Shown: in pieces, positions 25,784-34,293 of the stretch
Layout: each line of letters opens with the position of its first letter
How positions within the stretch are numbered: position 1 is the first letter of the stretch
DNA from: an uncultured Lachnospiraceae bacterium
Lineage (GTDB): Bacteria > Bacillota > Clostridia > Lachnospirales > Lachnospiraceae
Direction: 5' to 3'
Assembly: GCA_900553355.1 (NCBI GenBank)
Contig: USDK01000003.1
Location: 21,542 to 85,541 of the forward strand
DNA: 64,000 nt
The notes under the pieces: generated by a model
Told to the model about the DNA's origin: nothing
What the model saw: the letters and a program-made list of their open reading frames with translations, nothing else
The model's database searches: none
Made by a program: the position numbers and the translations under genes

Positions 25784-26593
25784 ATGGATGAAATTTTAAG
25801 ACTGGAAGACTTGTCCTTCCGGTATGGAGAAGAAAAAGTATGGGCGCTTAAGGAAGTAAGTCTTGCTGTTTCTCATGGCGAAAAAATAGCCGTACTTGGC
25901 AATAACGGCGCCGGGAAAAGTACATTTTTCCGATGCTGCAACGGGATTTTAAGGCCGGGGGAAGGAAGCTTATATCTGAAGGGAGAAAAAATCACCTGGA
26001 GAAAACAGGAAATCCTGGACCTGCGACAGACGGTGGGGCTGATCTTCCAGGAGGCAGACCACCAGCTGATTGCCGGGACGGTGGAAGAAGAGATAAGCTT
26101 TGGTCCCATGAATCTGAAGCTTCCGGAAGAGGAAGTGCGAAGCAGGGTGGATGCGTCGCTTGAGGCTATGGATCTTTCGGAGTATCGGAAAAGAGCGCCC
26201 CATGAACTCTCCGGCGGGGAGAAAAAAAGAGTCAGCATCGCGGATATCCTGGCAATGGAGCCGGAACTGATGCTTCTGGACGAACCAGCATCCAGTCTGG
26301 ATCCGGTAAACCAGGGCCTTCTGGAGGAAAACCTGGAAAAGCTCCACCGCAAAGGGATTGCTCTGGTCGTGGCTACCCATGATGTGGACTTTGCCTGGAG
26401 ATGGGCAGAGAGGATCCTGATCTTTCATCAGGGAAGACTTACGGCGGATGCAGATGCGGAAGACGTTTTTGAGGATCAGAGGCTTCTGGACCGCTGCGGA
26501 CTTAAGAGACCTCTGCTGTATGAGGTGGGAAAAAGATATGGAATCTCGCCCCTTCCGAGAAGTCTTTCTGAACTTCCGGGAAAAGGGGCGTAG
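25784..26593 (+). CDS. cbiO: Cobalt ECF transporter ATPase CbiO
   Basis: The 269-residue ATPase powers cobalt uptake through CbiMNQ. Walker A is GNNGAGKST near residues 38-46, the Q-loop LIFQEADHQLIAGTVEEEIS lies near 86-105, the signature LSGGEKKR near 142-149, Walker B LMLLDEPASSLDP near 162-174 and the switch His in ATHDVDFAW near 193. It is the last forward gene of the riboswitch operon; its stop is three bases from the end of convergent cbiK, with no terminator between. Confidence 0.95.
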   Translation: MDEILRLEDLSFRYGEEKVWALKEVSLAVSHGEKIAVLGNNGAGKSTFFRCCNGILRPGEGSLYLKGEKITWRKQEILDLRQTVGLIFQEADHQLIAGTVEEEISFGPMNLKLPEEEVRSRVDASLEAMDLSEYRKRAPHELSGGEKKRVSIADILAMEPELMLLDEPASSLDPVNQGLLEENLEKLHRKGIALVVATHDVDFAWRWAERILIFHQGRLTADADAEDVFEDQRLLDRCGLKRPLLYEVGKRYGISPLPRSLSELPGKGA

Positions 26594-26596
26594 AGG

Positions 26597-27382
26597 TTAC
26601 AGGATTTTTTCCAGATGGGAGAGAAAGAGATCCTGGATCTGGGGGAATTCTCCCAGCCCTTTCAAATGGCAGGTGACCTGATATCCGGCATTTTGACACT
26701 GCATTTTCCAGGAGTCAGGGCCAGCTCCTGCCATATCATTTTTCGCATGGTCTCCGGCTACGATCATGAGTGGCAGCAGGTGGACAGAATGGATCTGGCT
26801 TTCTTTCAGATGTTCCAGGACTTCCTGAAGAGAAGGGTAAGCTTCCACAGTTCCTACGTGGATATGAGAGTAGCTTAAGTCCTTCAGCATATAGTCCAGT
26901 GCTGCATAGACGGTATTTGAAAAATGGTCGCTGCCGTGTCCCATCAGGATGAGTGCCTCATCGTCTGACAGGAAGGAAAATTCACCGGCAATGATCCGGA
27001 TCACACTCTGCAGATCCTCTGTGGACGACAGAAGGGGAGCGCCGAAAGCCATGGAAGAAAAATCTTTTTGGAAAGCAAGGGCGTCTGCGGTCATCCGGTC
27101 ATTTTCGATGCCATTTAAGATATGTGTGGGCTGGATCCGCACATCTGTGACTCCGTCTCTTTTCATCTGTTCCAGTGCTCCAGATACGGTACAGATGTGC
27201 TCCCCCGTGGTGCGTGCAAGCTTTCGGATGATCATCTGACTGGTCCAGGCACTGTAGAGAGGAATATCCGGGTGTGCGCTGCGGATCCTCTGCTCGATGG
27301 CAGATATGGCAGCAGCACGGGTATCGGCGTGGCTGGTTCCAAAACTGACGGCCAGAATGGCCTTTTTATCGGGTGTCATCAT
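26597..27382 (-). CDS. cbiK: Sirohydrochlorin cobaltochelatase CbiK
   Basis: CbiK inserts Co2+ into sirohydrochlorin, the entry to the anaerobic branch. The 261-residue protein starts with KKAILAVSFGTSHADTRAAA, carries HICTVSGALEQM near 62, VQPTHILNG-like QPTHILNGIENDRM near 83, LMGHGSDHFSNTVYAAL near 145-161 (catalytic His) and LLPLMIVAGDHAKNDMAG near 203-220. It is on the opposite strand to the rest of the pathway and has its own promoter, so it is not under the riboswitch. AAGGAG lies seven bases before the ATG. Confidence 0.95.
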   Translation of the reverse strand: MMTPDKKAILAVSFGTSHADTRAAAISAIEQRIRSAHPDIPLYSAWTSQMIIRKLARTTGEHICTVSGALEQMKRDGVTDVRIQPTHILNGIENDRMTADALAFQKDFSSMAFGAPLLSSTEDLQSVIRIIAGEFSFLSDDEALILMGHGSDHFSNTVYAALDYMLKDLSYSHIHVGTVEAYPSLQEVLEHLKESQIHSVHLLPLMIVAGDHAKNDMAGAGPDSWKMQCQNAGYQVTCHLKGLGEFPQIQDLFLSHLEKIL

Positions 27383-27429
27383 ATAAGTTCTCCTTTCTGG
27401 TCAGACATATGGCTGAATCATTACGGGAC

Positions 27430-27458
27430 ATTATATCATGGCTGACCGGTGCTTGCAA
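27430..27458 (-). promoter_or_regulatory. Promoter of cbiK
   Basis: On the minus strand TTGCAA (27458-27453), 17 bases, TATAAT (27435-27430) stands about 50 bases before the cbiK start. No riboswitch-like structure fits in the leader. Confidence 0.65.
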
Positions 27459-27478
27459 TTTAGAAAGGACATGATATT

Positions 27479-27964
27479 ATGGGAAAGAAACGTTTTTTTC
27501 CAATGTTTGTAGACATATCAGAATTTCAGATCACAGTGATCGGTGCCGGCAGGATTGCAGAACGCAGGATTGAGACACTGCTTTTGTTTTCGGAAAATAT
27601 CCGGGTCGCCGCGCCGGAAGCGACGGAGAAGATCAGGGAATATGCCAGGGAAGGAAGAATTCGTCTGGAATATACAAAATACAGGCCGGAACTGATCAGA
27701 GACGCAGATCTGGTATTGGCGGCAACCGACGATCCGGTCTGCAATGAGCAGGCGGCAGCAGAGTGCAGACGACTGGGAATTCCGGTAAATGTCTCTCATA
27801 AAAAAGAACTCTGTGATTTTTACTTTCCGGGAATTGCGGTCTGTGGAGATCTGACAGCGGCAGTGACTTCCGGAGGAAGTGATCACAGAAAGGCCAGGAG
27901 GGCCAGAGAAGAAATAACAATCTTATTAGAAAAGCTAGAGGAAGAAACCAGAGATGATGGATAA
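27479..27964 (+). CDS. Precorrin-2 dehydrogenase (siroheme synthase N-terminal domain)
   Basis: A 161-residue NAD-dependent dehydrogenase that oxidises precorrin-2 to sirohydrochlorin, the substrate for CbiK. It has FPMFVDISEFQITVIGAGRIAERR (Rossmann GAG motif near 22) and DADLVLAATDDPVCNEQAAA near 75-94, then NVSHKKELCDFYFPGIA. It matches CysG/Met8p N-terminal domains without a long chelatase extension. It starts the forward run hemC, cobA-hemD, hemB and overlaps hemC by 11 bases. Confidence 0.9.
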   Translation: MGKKRFFPMFVDISEFQITVIGAGRIAERRIETLLLFSENIRVAAPEATEKIREYAREGRIRLEYTKYRPELIRDADLVLAATDDPVCNEQAAAECRRLGIPVNVSHKKELCDFYFPGIAVCGDLTAAVTSGGSDHRKARRAREEITILLEKLEEETRDDG

Positions 27965-28868
27965 AAAGATAAGAATCGGGAGCAGAAAGAGCCGTCTGGC
28001 GGTGGTCCAGACAGAACTCGTCATGGAAAGGATCAAAAGGCTGCATCCACAGCTGGAACTGGAACTTGTAACGATGGAGACCACCGGAGACCGTCGGCTG
28101 GATGTAACGCTGGATCAGATCGGAGGGAAGGGTCTGTTTGTCAAGGAACTGGATAAGGCTCTCCTCTCCGGCAGGATTGACCTGGCGGTCCACAGCTTAA
28201 AAGACATGCCGATGGAGGAGTCAGAGGAGATTCCCATCGTCGGCTATCTGCCAAGGGAGGATGTGCGGGATGTACTGGTGCTGCCGGAAGGAGTGACAGA
28301 ATGGGACGGGACGGGAGTGATCGGCTGCTCTTCTTTTCGCAGAAGGATCCAGGGAGAGCGGCTGTTTCCGGAGGCCCGGTTTGAAAATATCCGGGGAAAC
28401 GTCCTGACACGTCTGGAAAAACTGGACCGGGGTGAGTATGATGCATTGATACTGGCAGCGGCCGGCCTTAAACGTCTGGGGCTGGAGAACCGGATTTTCC
28501 GGTACTTTTCTCCGGAGGAGATCCTGCCGGCGGCCGGGCAGGGAATTCTGGCTGTTCAGGGCCGGGCGGGAGAAAACGAGATTCTGATGGAAGGATTTAC
28601 ACAAGAAGAGACCAGACAGAAAGCACTGGCAGAACGGGCCTTTGTCCGCTGGCTGGACGGCGGCTGCACGTCCCCGGTGGCTGCTTATGCCGACGTCTGT
28701 GAAGGAGAGTTGTTTTTAAAAGGCCTTTATTATATAGAAACAGAAGGAACTTATGTGGTCGGAAGGAAAAGCGGAGATGCGAAGAATGCCGGGGAGATCG
28801 GAATCAGCCTGGCGAAAGAGATGCAGGAGTGCTACGGGAAAAAGGAGGAGTCAGGCAGTGCAGAATGA
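27954..28868 (+). CDS. hemC: Hydroxymethylbilane synthase (porphobilinogen deaminase) HemC
   Basis: HemC joins four porphobilinogens into hydroxymethylbilane. The 304-residue protein has IRIGSRKSRLAVVQTELV near 6-23, TTGDRRLDVTLDQIGGKGLF near 43-62, VHSLKDMP near 80-87 and the dipyrromethane-binding Cys in DGGCTSPVAAYA near 235-246. A usual Cys loop is GGCQVP; the TSP variant is a mild departure. ATG at 27957 is an equally possible start. Overlaps its neighbours on both sides. Confidence 0.94.
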   Translation: MMDKKIRIGSRKSRLAVVQTELVMERIKRLHPQLELELVTMETTGDRRLDVTLDQIGGKGLFVKELDKALLSGRIDLAVHSLKDMPMEESEEIPIVGYLPREDVRDVLVLPEGVTEWDGTGVIGCSSFRRRIQGERLFPEARFENIRGNVLTRLEKLDRGEYDALILAAAGLKRLGLENRIFRYFSPEEILPAAGQGILAVQGRAGENEILMEGFTQEETRQKALAERAFVRWLDGGCTSPVAAYADVCEGELFLKGLYYIETEGTYVVGRKSGDAKNAGEIGISLAKEMQECYGKKEESGSAE

Positions 28869-30372
28869 AGAAAAAAAGGGAAAGGTATGGCTGGCCGGAG
28901 CAGGTCCCGGCGATTCCGGACTTTTAACGATCAAAGCGAAACAGGTACTGAAAGAAGCAGATGTCGTGGTCTATGACCATCTGGTGGGGAAGGATATCCT
29001 GGCGATGATCCGTCCGGATCAGAAAGGTATTGATGTGGGCAAAATTTCCGGACACCATCCCATTCCACAGCAGGAGATCAACCGGATCCTGGCAGAAGAG
29101 GCCGGACAGGGGAAAAAGGTGGTCCGCTTAAAGGGGGGAGATCCCTTTTTGTTTGGAAGAGGAGGGGAAGAACTCTGCGAATTAAAAAAAGAAGGGATCC
29201 CCTTTGAGGTGATCCCGGGGGTGACTTCTGCACTGGCGGTTCCGGCCTATGCAGGAATCCCGGTGACTCACAGAGACTATGTCTCCTCCGTGCATATTGT
29301 GACAGGACATAAAAAGAAAAACGGAGAGCTGGAATGCGATTATCAGGCGCTGGTACAGACCGGCGGAACCTTAGTGTTTCTGATGGGGGTAAGTGCACTT
29401 CCGGATATCGTAAAAGGGCTCATGGATGCAGGAATGGATCCGGAAATGCCGTCAGCAGTCCTGCAGGAAGGAACTCTGTCTTCCCAGAAGGTGGTAACGG
29501 CTCCTCTGGCGGAGCTGGAAAAGGCGGCAGAAGCAGAAAAAGTGCATCCGCCGGCTATCATTGTGGCAGGAGAAGTGTGCCGCCTTGCAGAAGAAATATC
29601 CTGGTATGAACAGCTTCCTCTTGCAGGAATGCGGATTCTGGTAACCAGGCCCAGGGAGCTTTTGTCTGTCATGGCAGATAAGCTCAAAAAGAAAGGCGCA
29701 GAGGTACTGGAGGTTCCGGCGATCCGGACACGCGCCACGGACGAAGAAAAGCTGGAAGAATGTCTGAAAAATACGGCGGGGGATGACTGGGGCGTGTTTT
29801 CCAGCCAGAGGATTTCCTGCGTATTCTTTGAATATCTTGACGCACATGGACTGGATATCCGCACCCTTTACCGGACTCGTTTTGCTGTGATCGGGGAAGG
29901 CACCAGAAAGGCTCTCAGGGGTTATGGAATCGAGGCAGATCTTATGCCTGAGGTTTACGAAGGAAAGGAGCTGGCTATAAGCCTGACAGAAAAGGGGGTA
30001 GAAGGGAAGCGGATCTTAATTCCTCGCTCTGCATCAGGAAATCCAGAACTGACAGAGATCCTGACTGCTTCAGGAGCCTGGGTGGACGATGTGCCGGTCT
30101 ATGAGACCCTCTATGAAGAATGTCCGGCCCTTGACATCCGCAGGGAGATCGACCAAGGACGGATCGACTGTGTTACGTTTACCAGCAGTTCCACGGTCCA
30201 TGGGTTTGCAGCAGTCAGCGAGGGCGCGGATTATTCAAAGTTTACGGCGGCCTGCATCGGAAGGCAGACCATGGAGACGGCGAGAAGCTATGGAATGAGC
30301 TGCCGGATGGCCGAAAAAGCTACGATAGACAGCCTGATAGAATTAGTAGAAAGGATTGGAAACGACAGATGA
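28858..30372 (+). CDS. cobA-hemD: Uroporphyrinogen-III C-methyltransferase/uroporphyrinogen-III synthase fusion (CobA-HemD)
   Basis: Residues 10-255 are SUMT (CobA): VWLAGAGPGDSGLLTIKA, VVYDHLVG, VVRLKGGDPFLFGRGGEEL near 83-101 and PGVTSALAVPAYAGIPVTHR. Residues 260-504 are HemD: GMRILVTRPRELLSVMADKL and FTSSSTVHGFAAVSE. One 504-residue protein thus cyclises hydroxymethylbilane and methylates it to precorrin-2. The start is GTG at 28858, seven bases after GGAGGAG; no in-frame ATG fits. The fusion is common in Clostridia. Confidence 0.95.
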   Translation: MQNEEKKGKVWLAGAGPGDSGLLTIKAKQVLKEADVVVYDHLVGKDILAMIRPDQKGIDVGKISGHHPIPQQEINRILAEEAGQGKKVVRLKGGDPFLFGRGGEELCELKKEGIPFEVIPGVTSALAVPAYAGIPVTHRDYVSSVHIVTGHKKKNGELECDYQALVQTGGTLVFLMGVSALPDIVKGLMDAGMDPEMPSAVLQEGTLSSQKVVTAPLAELEKAAEAEKVHPPAIIVAGEVCRLAEEISWYEQLPLAGMRILVTRPRELLSVMADKLKKKGAEVLEVPAIRTRATDEEKLEECLKNTAGDDWGVFSSQRISCVFFEYLDAHGLDIRTLYRTRFAVIGEGTRKALRGYGIEADLMPEVYEGKELAISLTEKGVEGKRILIPRSASGNPELTEILTASGAWVDDVPVYETLYEECPALDIRREIDQGRIDCVTFTSSSTVHGFAAVSEGADYSKFTAACIGRQTMETARSYGMSCRMAEKATIDSLIELVERIGNDR

Positions 30373-31346
30373 TAAAAAGGCCAAGAAGATTAAGAAGAAA
30401 AGAAGGTTTGCGGAAAATGGTCCGGGAAACCCGGATAGACCAGGCATCCCTGATCTATCCGATGTTCGTCCGGGACGGAGAGGGGATCCGGGAAGAGATC
30501 CCTTCTATGGCAGGACAGTATCGATATAGTGTTGATCAGATGTACTATGAACTGGAACAGGTCAGTAATGCCGGTGTCGGCTCCGTCATGCTGTTTGGGA
30601 TCCCGGATCATAAGGATGAGAGGGGAAGTCAGGCATATGCCTGTGACGGGGTGATCCAGAGAGCTCTTGAAGAGGCCAGGAAAAGATTTCCGGAAATTTA
30701 CTACATCACGGACGTATGTCTGTGTGAGTATACTTCCCACGGACACTGTGGAATGCTAAAGGGGCAGGAGGTAGATAATGATTCTACCCTGGAGCTGCTG
30801 GCAGAGACTGCGATTTCTCATGCACAGGCAGGAGCAGATATGGTGGCTCCCTCTGACATGATGGACGGACGTGTGGGAAAAATCAGGACGGCGCTGGATG
30901 AGGCCGGATATGAGGAGATTCCCATTATGTCCTATGCGGTCAAATATGCTTCCGGGTTTTATGCCCCGTTCCGGGATGCTGCAGAGAGTGCTCCGGCATT
31001 TGGTGACCGCAAAAGCTATCAGATGGATTATCACAACAGCCGGGAGGGAATCCGGGAGATCCTGCTGGATGAAGAAGAAGGGGCAGACATCATCATGGTC
31101 AAGCCTGCGCTGGCTTACCTTGACATGATCGCAAAGGCAAAGGAAGTGACGAACCTTCCGGTTGCGGCATACAGTGTCAGCGGGGAATATGCCATGATCA
31201 AGGCGGCTGCGCAGAAAGGATGGATCCAGGAAGACCAGATCGTATGTGAGACGGCAGTGGCGGCTTTTCGCGCAGGAGCTCAGAGCTATCTGACCTATTT
31301 TGCAAAGGAACTGGCGGGATATATAAAAGAAGGAAGAATCGGATAG
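30369..31346 (+). CDS. hemB: Delta-aminolevulinic acid dehydratase HemB
   Basis: HemB condenses two 5-aminolevulinate molecules to porphobilinogen. The 325-residue protein has RPRRLRRKEGLRKMVRET, YPMFVRDGEG, the Zn cysteine block DVCLCEYTSHGHCG near 115-128, the Schiff-base lysines in SYAVKYASGFYAPFR near 193-207 and IMVKPALAYLD near 242-252. ATGA overlap with cobA-hemD. A terminator follows; hemL, often next, is not present. Confidence 0.97.
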   Translation: MIKRPRRLRRKEGLRKMVRETRIDQASLIYPMFVRDGEGIREEIPSMAGQYRYSVDQMYYELEQVSNAGVGSVMLFGIPDHKDERGSQAYACDGVIQRALEEARKRFPEIYYITDVCLCEYTSHGHCGMLKGQEVDNDSTLELLAETAISHAQAGADMVAPSDMMDGRVGKIRTALDEAGYEEIPIMSYAVKYASGFYAPFRDAAESAPAFGDRKSYQMDYHNSREGIREILLDEEEGADIIMVKPALAYLDMIAKAKEVTNLPVAAYSVSGEYAMIKAAAQKGWIQEDQIVCETAVAAFRAGAQSYLTYFAKELAGYIKEGRIG

Positions 31347-31361
31347 ATGAAAAAAGTATTG

Positions 31362-31390
31362 ACCCTGGTATAATACCAGGGTTTATTCTT
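31362..31390 (+). terminator. Terminator after hemB
   Basis: ACCCTGGTA-taa-TACCAGGGT is a perfect 9-bp stem with a 3-base loop followed by TTATTCTT, 16 bases after the hemB stop. Confidence 0.75.
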
Positions 31391-31424
31391 GTGATGCAAG
31401 AAAATTACAGGAGGATTGATATTT

Positions 31425-32126
31425 GTGTTTCAGCGTATTGCATCGGCGATTGTGTCAGATGTAAAAAGAGTATTTACCCCACAGACGGTCGTCTGTATTG
31501 TGATCGGTACAGCCATCGCCTCTTTCGGTCTTCACAATGTCCATCAGAGGACCGGGATCACAGAGGGCGGTGTGCTGGGTATGATACTTTTGTTAAATCA
31601 CTGGTTCGGGATTCCGGCGGCCATTGCCTCGCCGGTGCTGGATCTTATTTGTTATTTTGCGGCCTTCCGTCTGCTTGGAAAAGACTTTCTGAAGACATCG
31701 GCATTTGCAAGTGTGTGTCTGGCCGGCTGGTTCTTTTTGTGGGAACGGCTGCCATATCTTTTCCCTGATCTTTCTGGGCATCCGCTGGCAGCGTCCATTG
31801 CAGGAGCCATGTTTATCGGAGTGGGCGTGGGGCTTGTGGTACGGAGAGGCGCCTCTTCCGGAGGGGACGATGCTCTGGCGATGGCCATCCAGAAAGCAGC
31901 AGGATGCAGGATTGCAGCGGCATATCTTTTCACAGATCTGACGGTTCTTTTGCTGTCCTTAAGTTATATCCCGCTCCGGCAGATCATCTTTTCCCTGATC
32001 ACGGTGACCCTGTCTTCGACCCTTCTTGATCTGGTCAAAAGCGTATCGATGAAAGATCTGTCAGGAAGCCTTGGATTGAGAGCGGCTAAGGATGATGATC
32101 GCAGCTGTGGTAAGGATCAGGCCTGA
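31425..32126 (+). CDS. YitT family membrane protein
   Basis: A 233-residue integral membrane protein with about five helices, recognisable from VCIVIGTAIASFGLHNVHQRTGITEGGVLGM near 21-51, SPVLDLICYFAAFRLLGKDF and GASSGGDDALAMAI near 142-155. It has only the membrane domain, without the DUF2179 tail of larger YitT proteins. Function unknown. GTG at 31425 is ten bases after AGGAGG; the TTG at 31416 is too close. Its last 66 bases overlap the 3' end of the convergent EamA gene. Confidence 0.8.
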   Translation: MFQRIASAIVSDVKRVFTPQTVVCIVIGTAIASFGLHNVHQRTGITEGGVLGMILLLNHWFGIPAAIASPVLDLICYFAAFRLLGKDFLKTSAFASVCLAGWFFLWERLPYLFPDLSGHPLAASIAGAMFIGVGVGLVVRRGASSGGDDALAMAIQKAAGCRIAAAYLFTDLTVLLLSLSYIPLRQIIFSLITVTLSSTLLDLVKSVSMKDLSGSLGLRAAKDDDRSCGKDQA

Positions 32127-32978
32127 TATGGACAAAAGGGTCGGCTGTTCAGAAAAGAACAGAAAGCCGAACAGCATGGCGGCAGCAGGTTCGCTGGCCG
32201 CCAGGATGGAAGCGGTACCCGCATCGATAAAACTTAAGGATGTGGTGTAAAAGACGTAGGATAAAGTGGAGGTGACCAGGGAATGGAGGAGCATAAACCA
32301 GGGCATCCAGGGCCATCCCTTTTCAATCGTGCTGCCGATACAGGCCCAGTCTGTTCCAGGAACCAGAAGGATCAGTGAGGAGACCAGGCAGTAGAAGGTG
32401 ATGGTCAGAGCGTGATAGCCCTTTTTCATGGCAGCTTTGCTGAAAATGCTGTAAAGTGCATAGAAAAAAGCAGACCCGATCCCACAGATAACGGCAATGG
32501 GGGAAAGAGATGTCCCGGAGACATTTTCCAGAACACCGCTGACCAGGACACAGCCCATCAGGGCGGCGGCCATACAGACTCCTTTCTGTATGGTCATTTT
32601 TTCGTGAAAAAACAGGATAGAAAAGGTTACGACAAACAAAGGGGACATGCTAAGAAGCACGGATGCCAGGGCCAGGGTTCCATGCTTGATCGCTTCGTTA
32701 TAGGTCAGGTTGATGCCAAACATTCCCAGGATTCCTCCGCCCAGAAAGACCCAGAGATCCCGGAGTTTTATTTTCAGCAGAGACCGGTCATAGAGAAAGA
32801 GACCCACGCCCAGCAAAGTGACAGATACGATGATCCGGGTAAAGAGCATGGTAAAATTGTCCATACCCAGGGAATCGAAGGTGCGGACAAAGACGCCGCC
32901 GGATCCCCACATGATACCGGAGAGGACCGGCATGACCAGAATCAGTTTTGTTTTCAGAGAGTAAGTATTTTGTGACAT
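32061..32978 (-). CDS. EamA/DMT family transporter
   Basis: A 305-residue protein with ten predicted helices in two EamA repeats; the first starts LILVMPVLSGIMWGSGGVFVRT near 12-33, and the repeat ends with the glycine-rich LGGGILGMFGINLTYNEAIKHGTLALA near 78-104. DMT transporters export or take up small metabolites; the substrate is unknown. The ATG at 32978 follows AGGAAAT; the upstream ATG at 33008 lacks a ribosome binding site. Convergent overlap with the YitT gene. Confidence 0.85.
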   Translation of the reverse strand: MSQNTYSLKTKLILVMPVLSGIMWGSGGVFVRTFDSLGMDNFTMLFTRIIVSVTLLGVGLFLYDRSLLKIKLRDLWVFLGGGILGMFGINLTYNEAIKHGTLALASVLLSMSPLFVVTFSILFFHEKMTIQKGVCMAAALMGCVLVSGVLENVSGTSLSPIAVICGIGSAFFYALYSIFSKAAMKKGYHALTITFYCLVSSLILLVPGTDWACIGSTIEKGWPWMPWFMLLHSLVTSTLSYVFYTTSLSFIDAGTASILAASEPAAAMLFGFLFFSEQPTLLSISGLILTTAAIIILSRSQSKAS

Positions 32979-33010
32979 TATATTTCCTGCTTTCTTTTGT
33001 GACTGCATTT

Positions 33011-33040
33011 ATGATAGCATTGACAGCAGGGAATATGCAA
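33011..33040 (-). promoter_or_regulatory. Putative promoter of the EamA gene
   Basis: Minus strand TTGCAT (33040-33035), 18 bases, TATCAT (33016-33011), about 33 bases before the ATG at 32978. Confidence 0.45.
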
Positions 33041-33150
33041 CCGTCAGATATTCAAAATAACTATGGATTTGTATTCTGTTTAAGTATTTGATGTAAGAGA
33101 AAAATAGTGATACCCTGATATTGAAAGAATTGAGAAAAAGGGGAATTGAC

Positions 33151-34239
33151 ATGGAATATCGCATCAATCAGAGAACAAAAGACCGTATCAGTGTAATCGG
33201 TATCGGATCCAGCTATTTTTCTGAGATGTCAGAAAAAGAGGCAAGAGAGACACTGGAACTGGCCTGTGAAAAGGGCGTTAACTATATTGATATGGCTGCA
33301 GCGTCTGTGGAATGCTTTGACTATTATGGCAAAGAACTGGAAAAAGTAAGGGATCAGATGCTGTACCAGGTACATTTCGGGGCAGATTATTCTTCCGGAA
33401 AATACGGGTGGACGACCCGGAAGGAAGCAGTAAAGCGGTCGGTAGACTGGCAGCTTGGGAAGCTTCGGACAGACTATATCGATTATGGGTTTATCCACTG
33501 CCTGGATGCAGAGTCGGACTGGAATGCCTACCGGGAAAATGGAGTGCTCCAGTATCTGCTCCAGATGAAGGAACAGGGAGTGGTCCGGCATATCGGGCTT
33601 TCTTCTCATACACCAGAGCTGGTAAACCTGGCGTTGGATGAAGGACTGGTAGATATGGTAATGTTTTCCATTAATCCGGCCTATGACTATAAGAAGGGCG
33701 ATTATGCCAATGGGACGCCGGATGAGAGGATGGAGCTGTACCGCCGCTGCCAGAGAGACGGAGTCGGAATCTCTGTGATGAAGGCGTTCTCCGGAGGACA
33801 GCTTCTGGATGAAAGGACCTCACCTCTTGGCAAGGCGCTGACCCAGTATCAGTGTCTTCAGTATGCCCTGGATAAGCCGGGGGTGCTGACCGTGATTCCG
33901 GGAGTGCGTGACAGGAAAGATCTCGAGTATCTTCTGGGCTTTTTGGATGCGCCGGAAGAAGAGAGGGATTATTCGGTGATCGGGTCGCTGACGAACGAGT
34001 CGGAAGGAAAATGTGTATATTGCAATCACTGCCATCCATGTCCGGCAGGACTGGATATCGCGCTGATCAACAAGTATTATGATCTGGCAAAGGCAGGGGA
34101 TGCTATGGCAGAAGGGCATTACCGGAAACTGGAAAAGAATGCGTCAGACTGTATCCAGTGCGGACATTGCAACCGCCGCTGCCCGTTTAAGGTAGATCAG
34201 ATGAAGAGAATGAAGGAAATCGCAGAATATTTTTCATAG
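33151..34239 (+). CDS. Aldo/keto reductase with C-terminal 4Fe-4S domain
   Basis: Residues 1-275 are a TIM-barrel aldo/keto reductase (ISVIGIGSSYFSEMSEKEA, GVNYIDMAAAS, LRTDYIDYGFIHC near 109-121, GLSSHTPELV). The C-terminal part has two cysteine clusters, CVYCNHCHPCPAGLDI near 289-304 and CIQCGHCNRRCPFKV near 334-348, typical of clostridial ferredoxin-tailed reductases. The usual active-site Tyr region is altered (Ala-Ala-Ala after DM), so redox chemistry may be flavin-free but ferredoxin-linked or different; substrate unknown. ATG at 33151 follows AAGGGG; the ORF could start at 33121 with less support. Confidence 0.85.
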   Translation: MEYRINQRTKDRISVIGIGSSYFSEMSEKEARETLELACEKGVNYIDMAAASVECFDYYGKELEKVRDQMLYQVHFGADYSSGKYGWTTRKEAVKRSVDWQLGKLRTDYIDYGFIHCLDAESDWNAYRENGVLQYLLQMKEQGVVRHIGLSSHTPELVNLALDEGLVDMVMFSINPAYDYKKGDYANGTPDERMELYRRCQRDGVGISVMKAFSGGQLLDERTSPLGKALTQYQCLQYALDKPGVLTVIPGVRDRKDLEYLLGFLDAPEEERDYSVIGSLTNESEGKCVYCNHCHPCPAGLDIALINKYYDLAKAGDAMAEGHYRKLEKNASDCIQCGHCNRRCPFKVDQMKRMKEIAEYFS

Positions 34240-34245
34240 ACCGTA

Positions 34246-34285
34246 AAAAAAGCTCCGGCGTCAGATACTGACGAAGGAGCTTTTT
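34246..34285. terminator. Bidirectional terminator between the aldo/keto reductase gene and aroA
   Basis: AAAAAGCTCC (34246-34255) pairs with GGAGCTTTTT (34276-34285), with an inner CGTCA/TGACG stem. A-run and T-run on the two sides suit both convergent genes. Confidence 0.85.
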
Positions 34286-34293
34286 CAGAAGAA

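Noticed and set aside
25784..27382. Terminator between cbiO and cbiK
   Set aside because: Only three bases separate the two stop codons and no hairpin with a T-run is visible at the junction.
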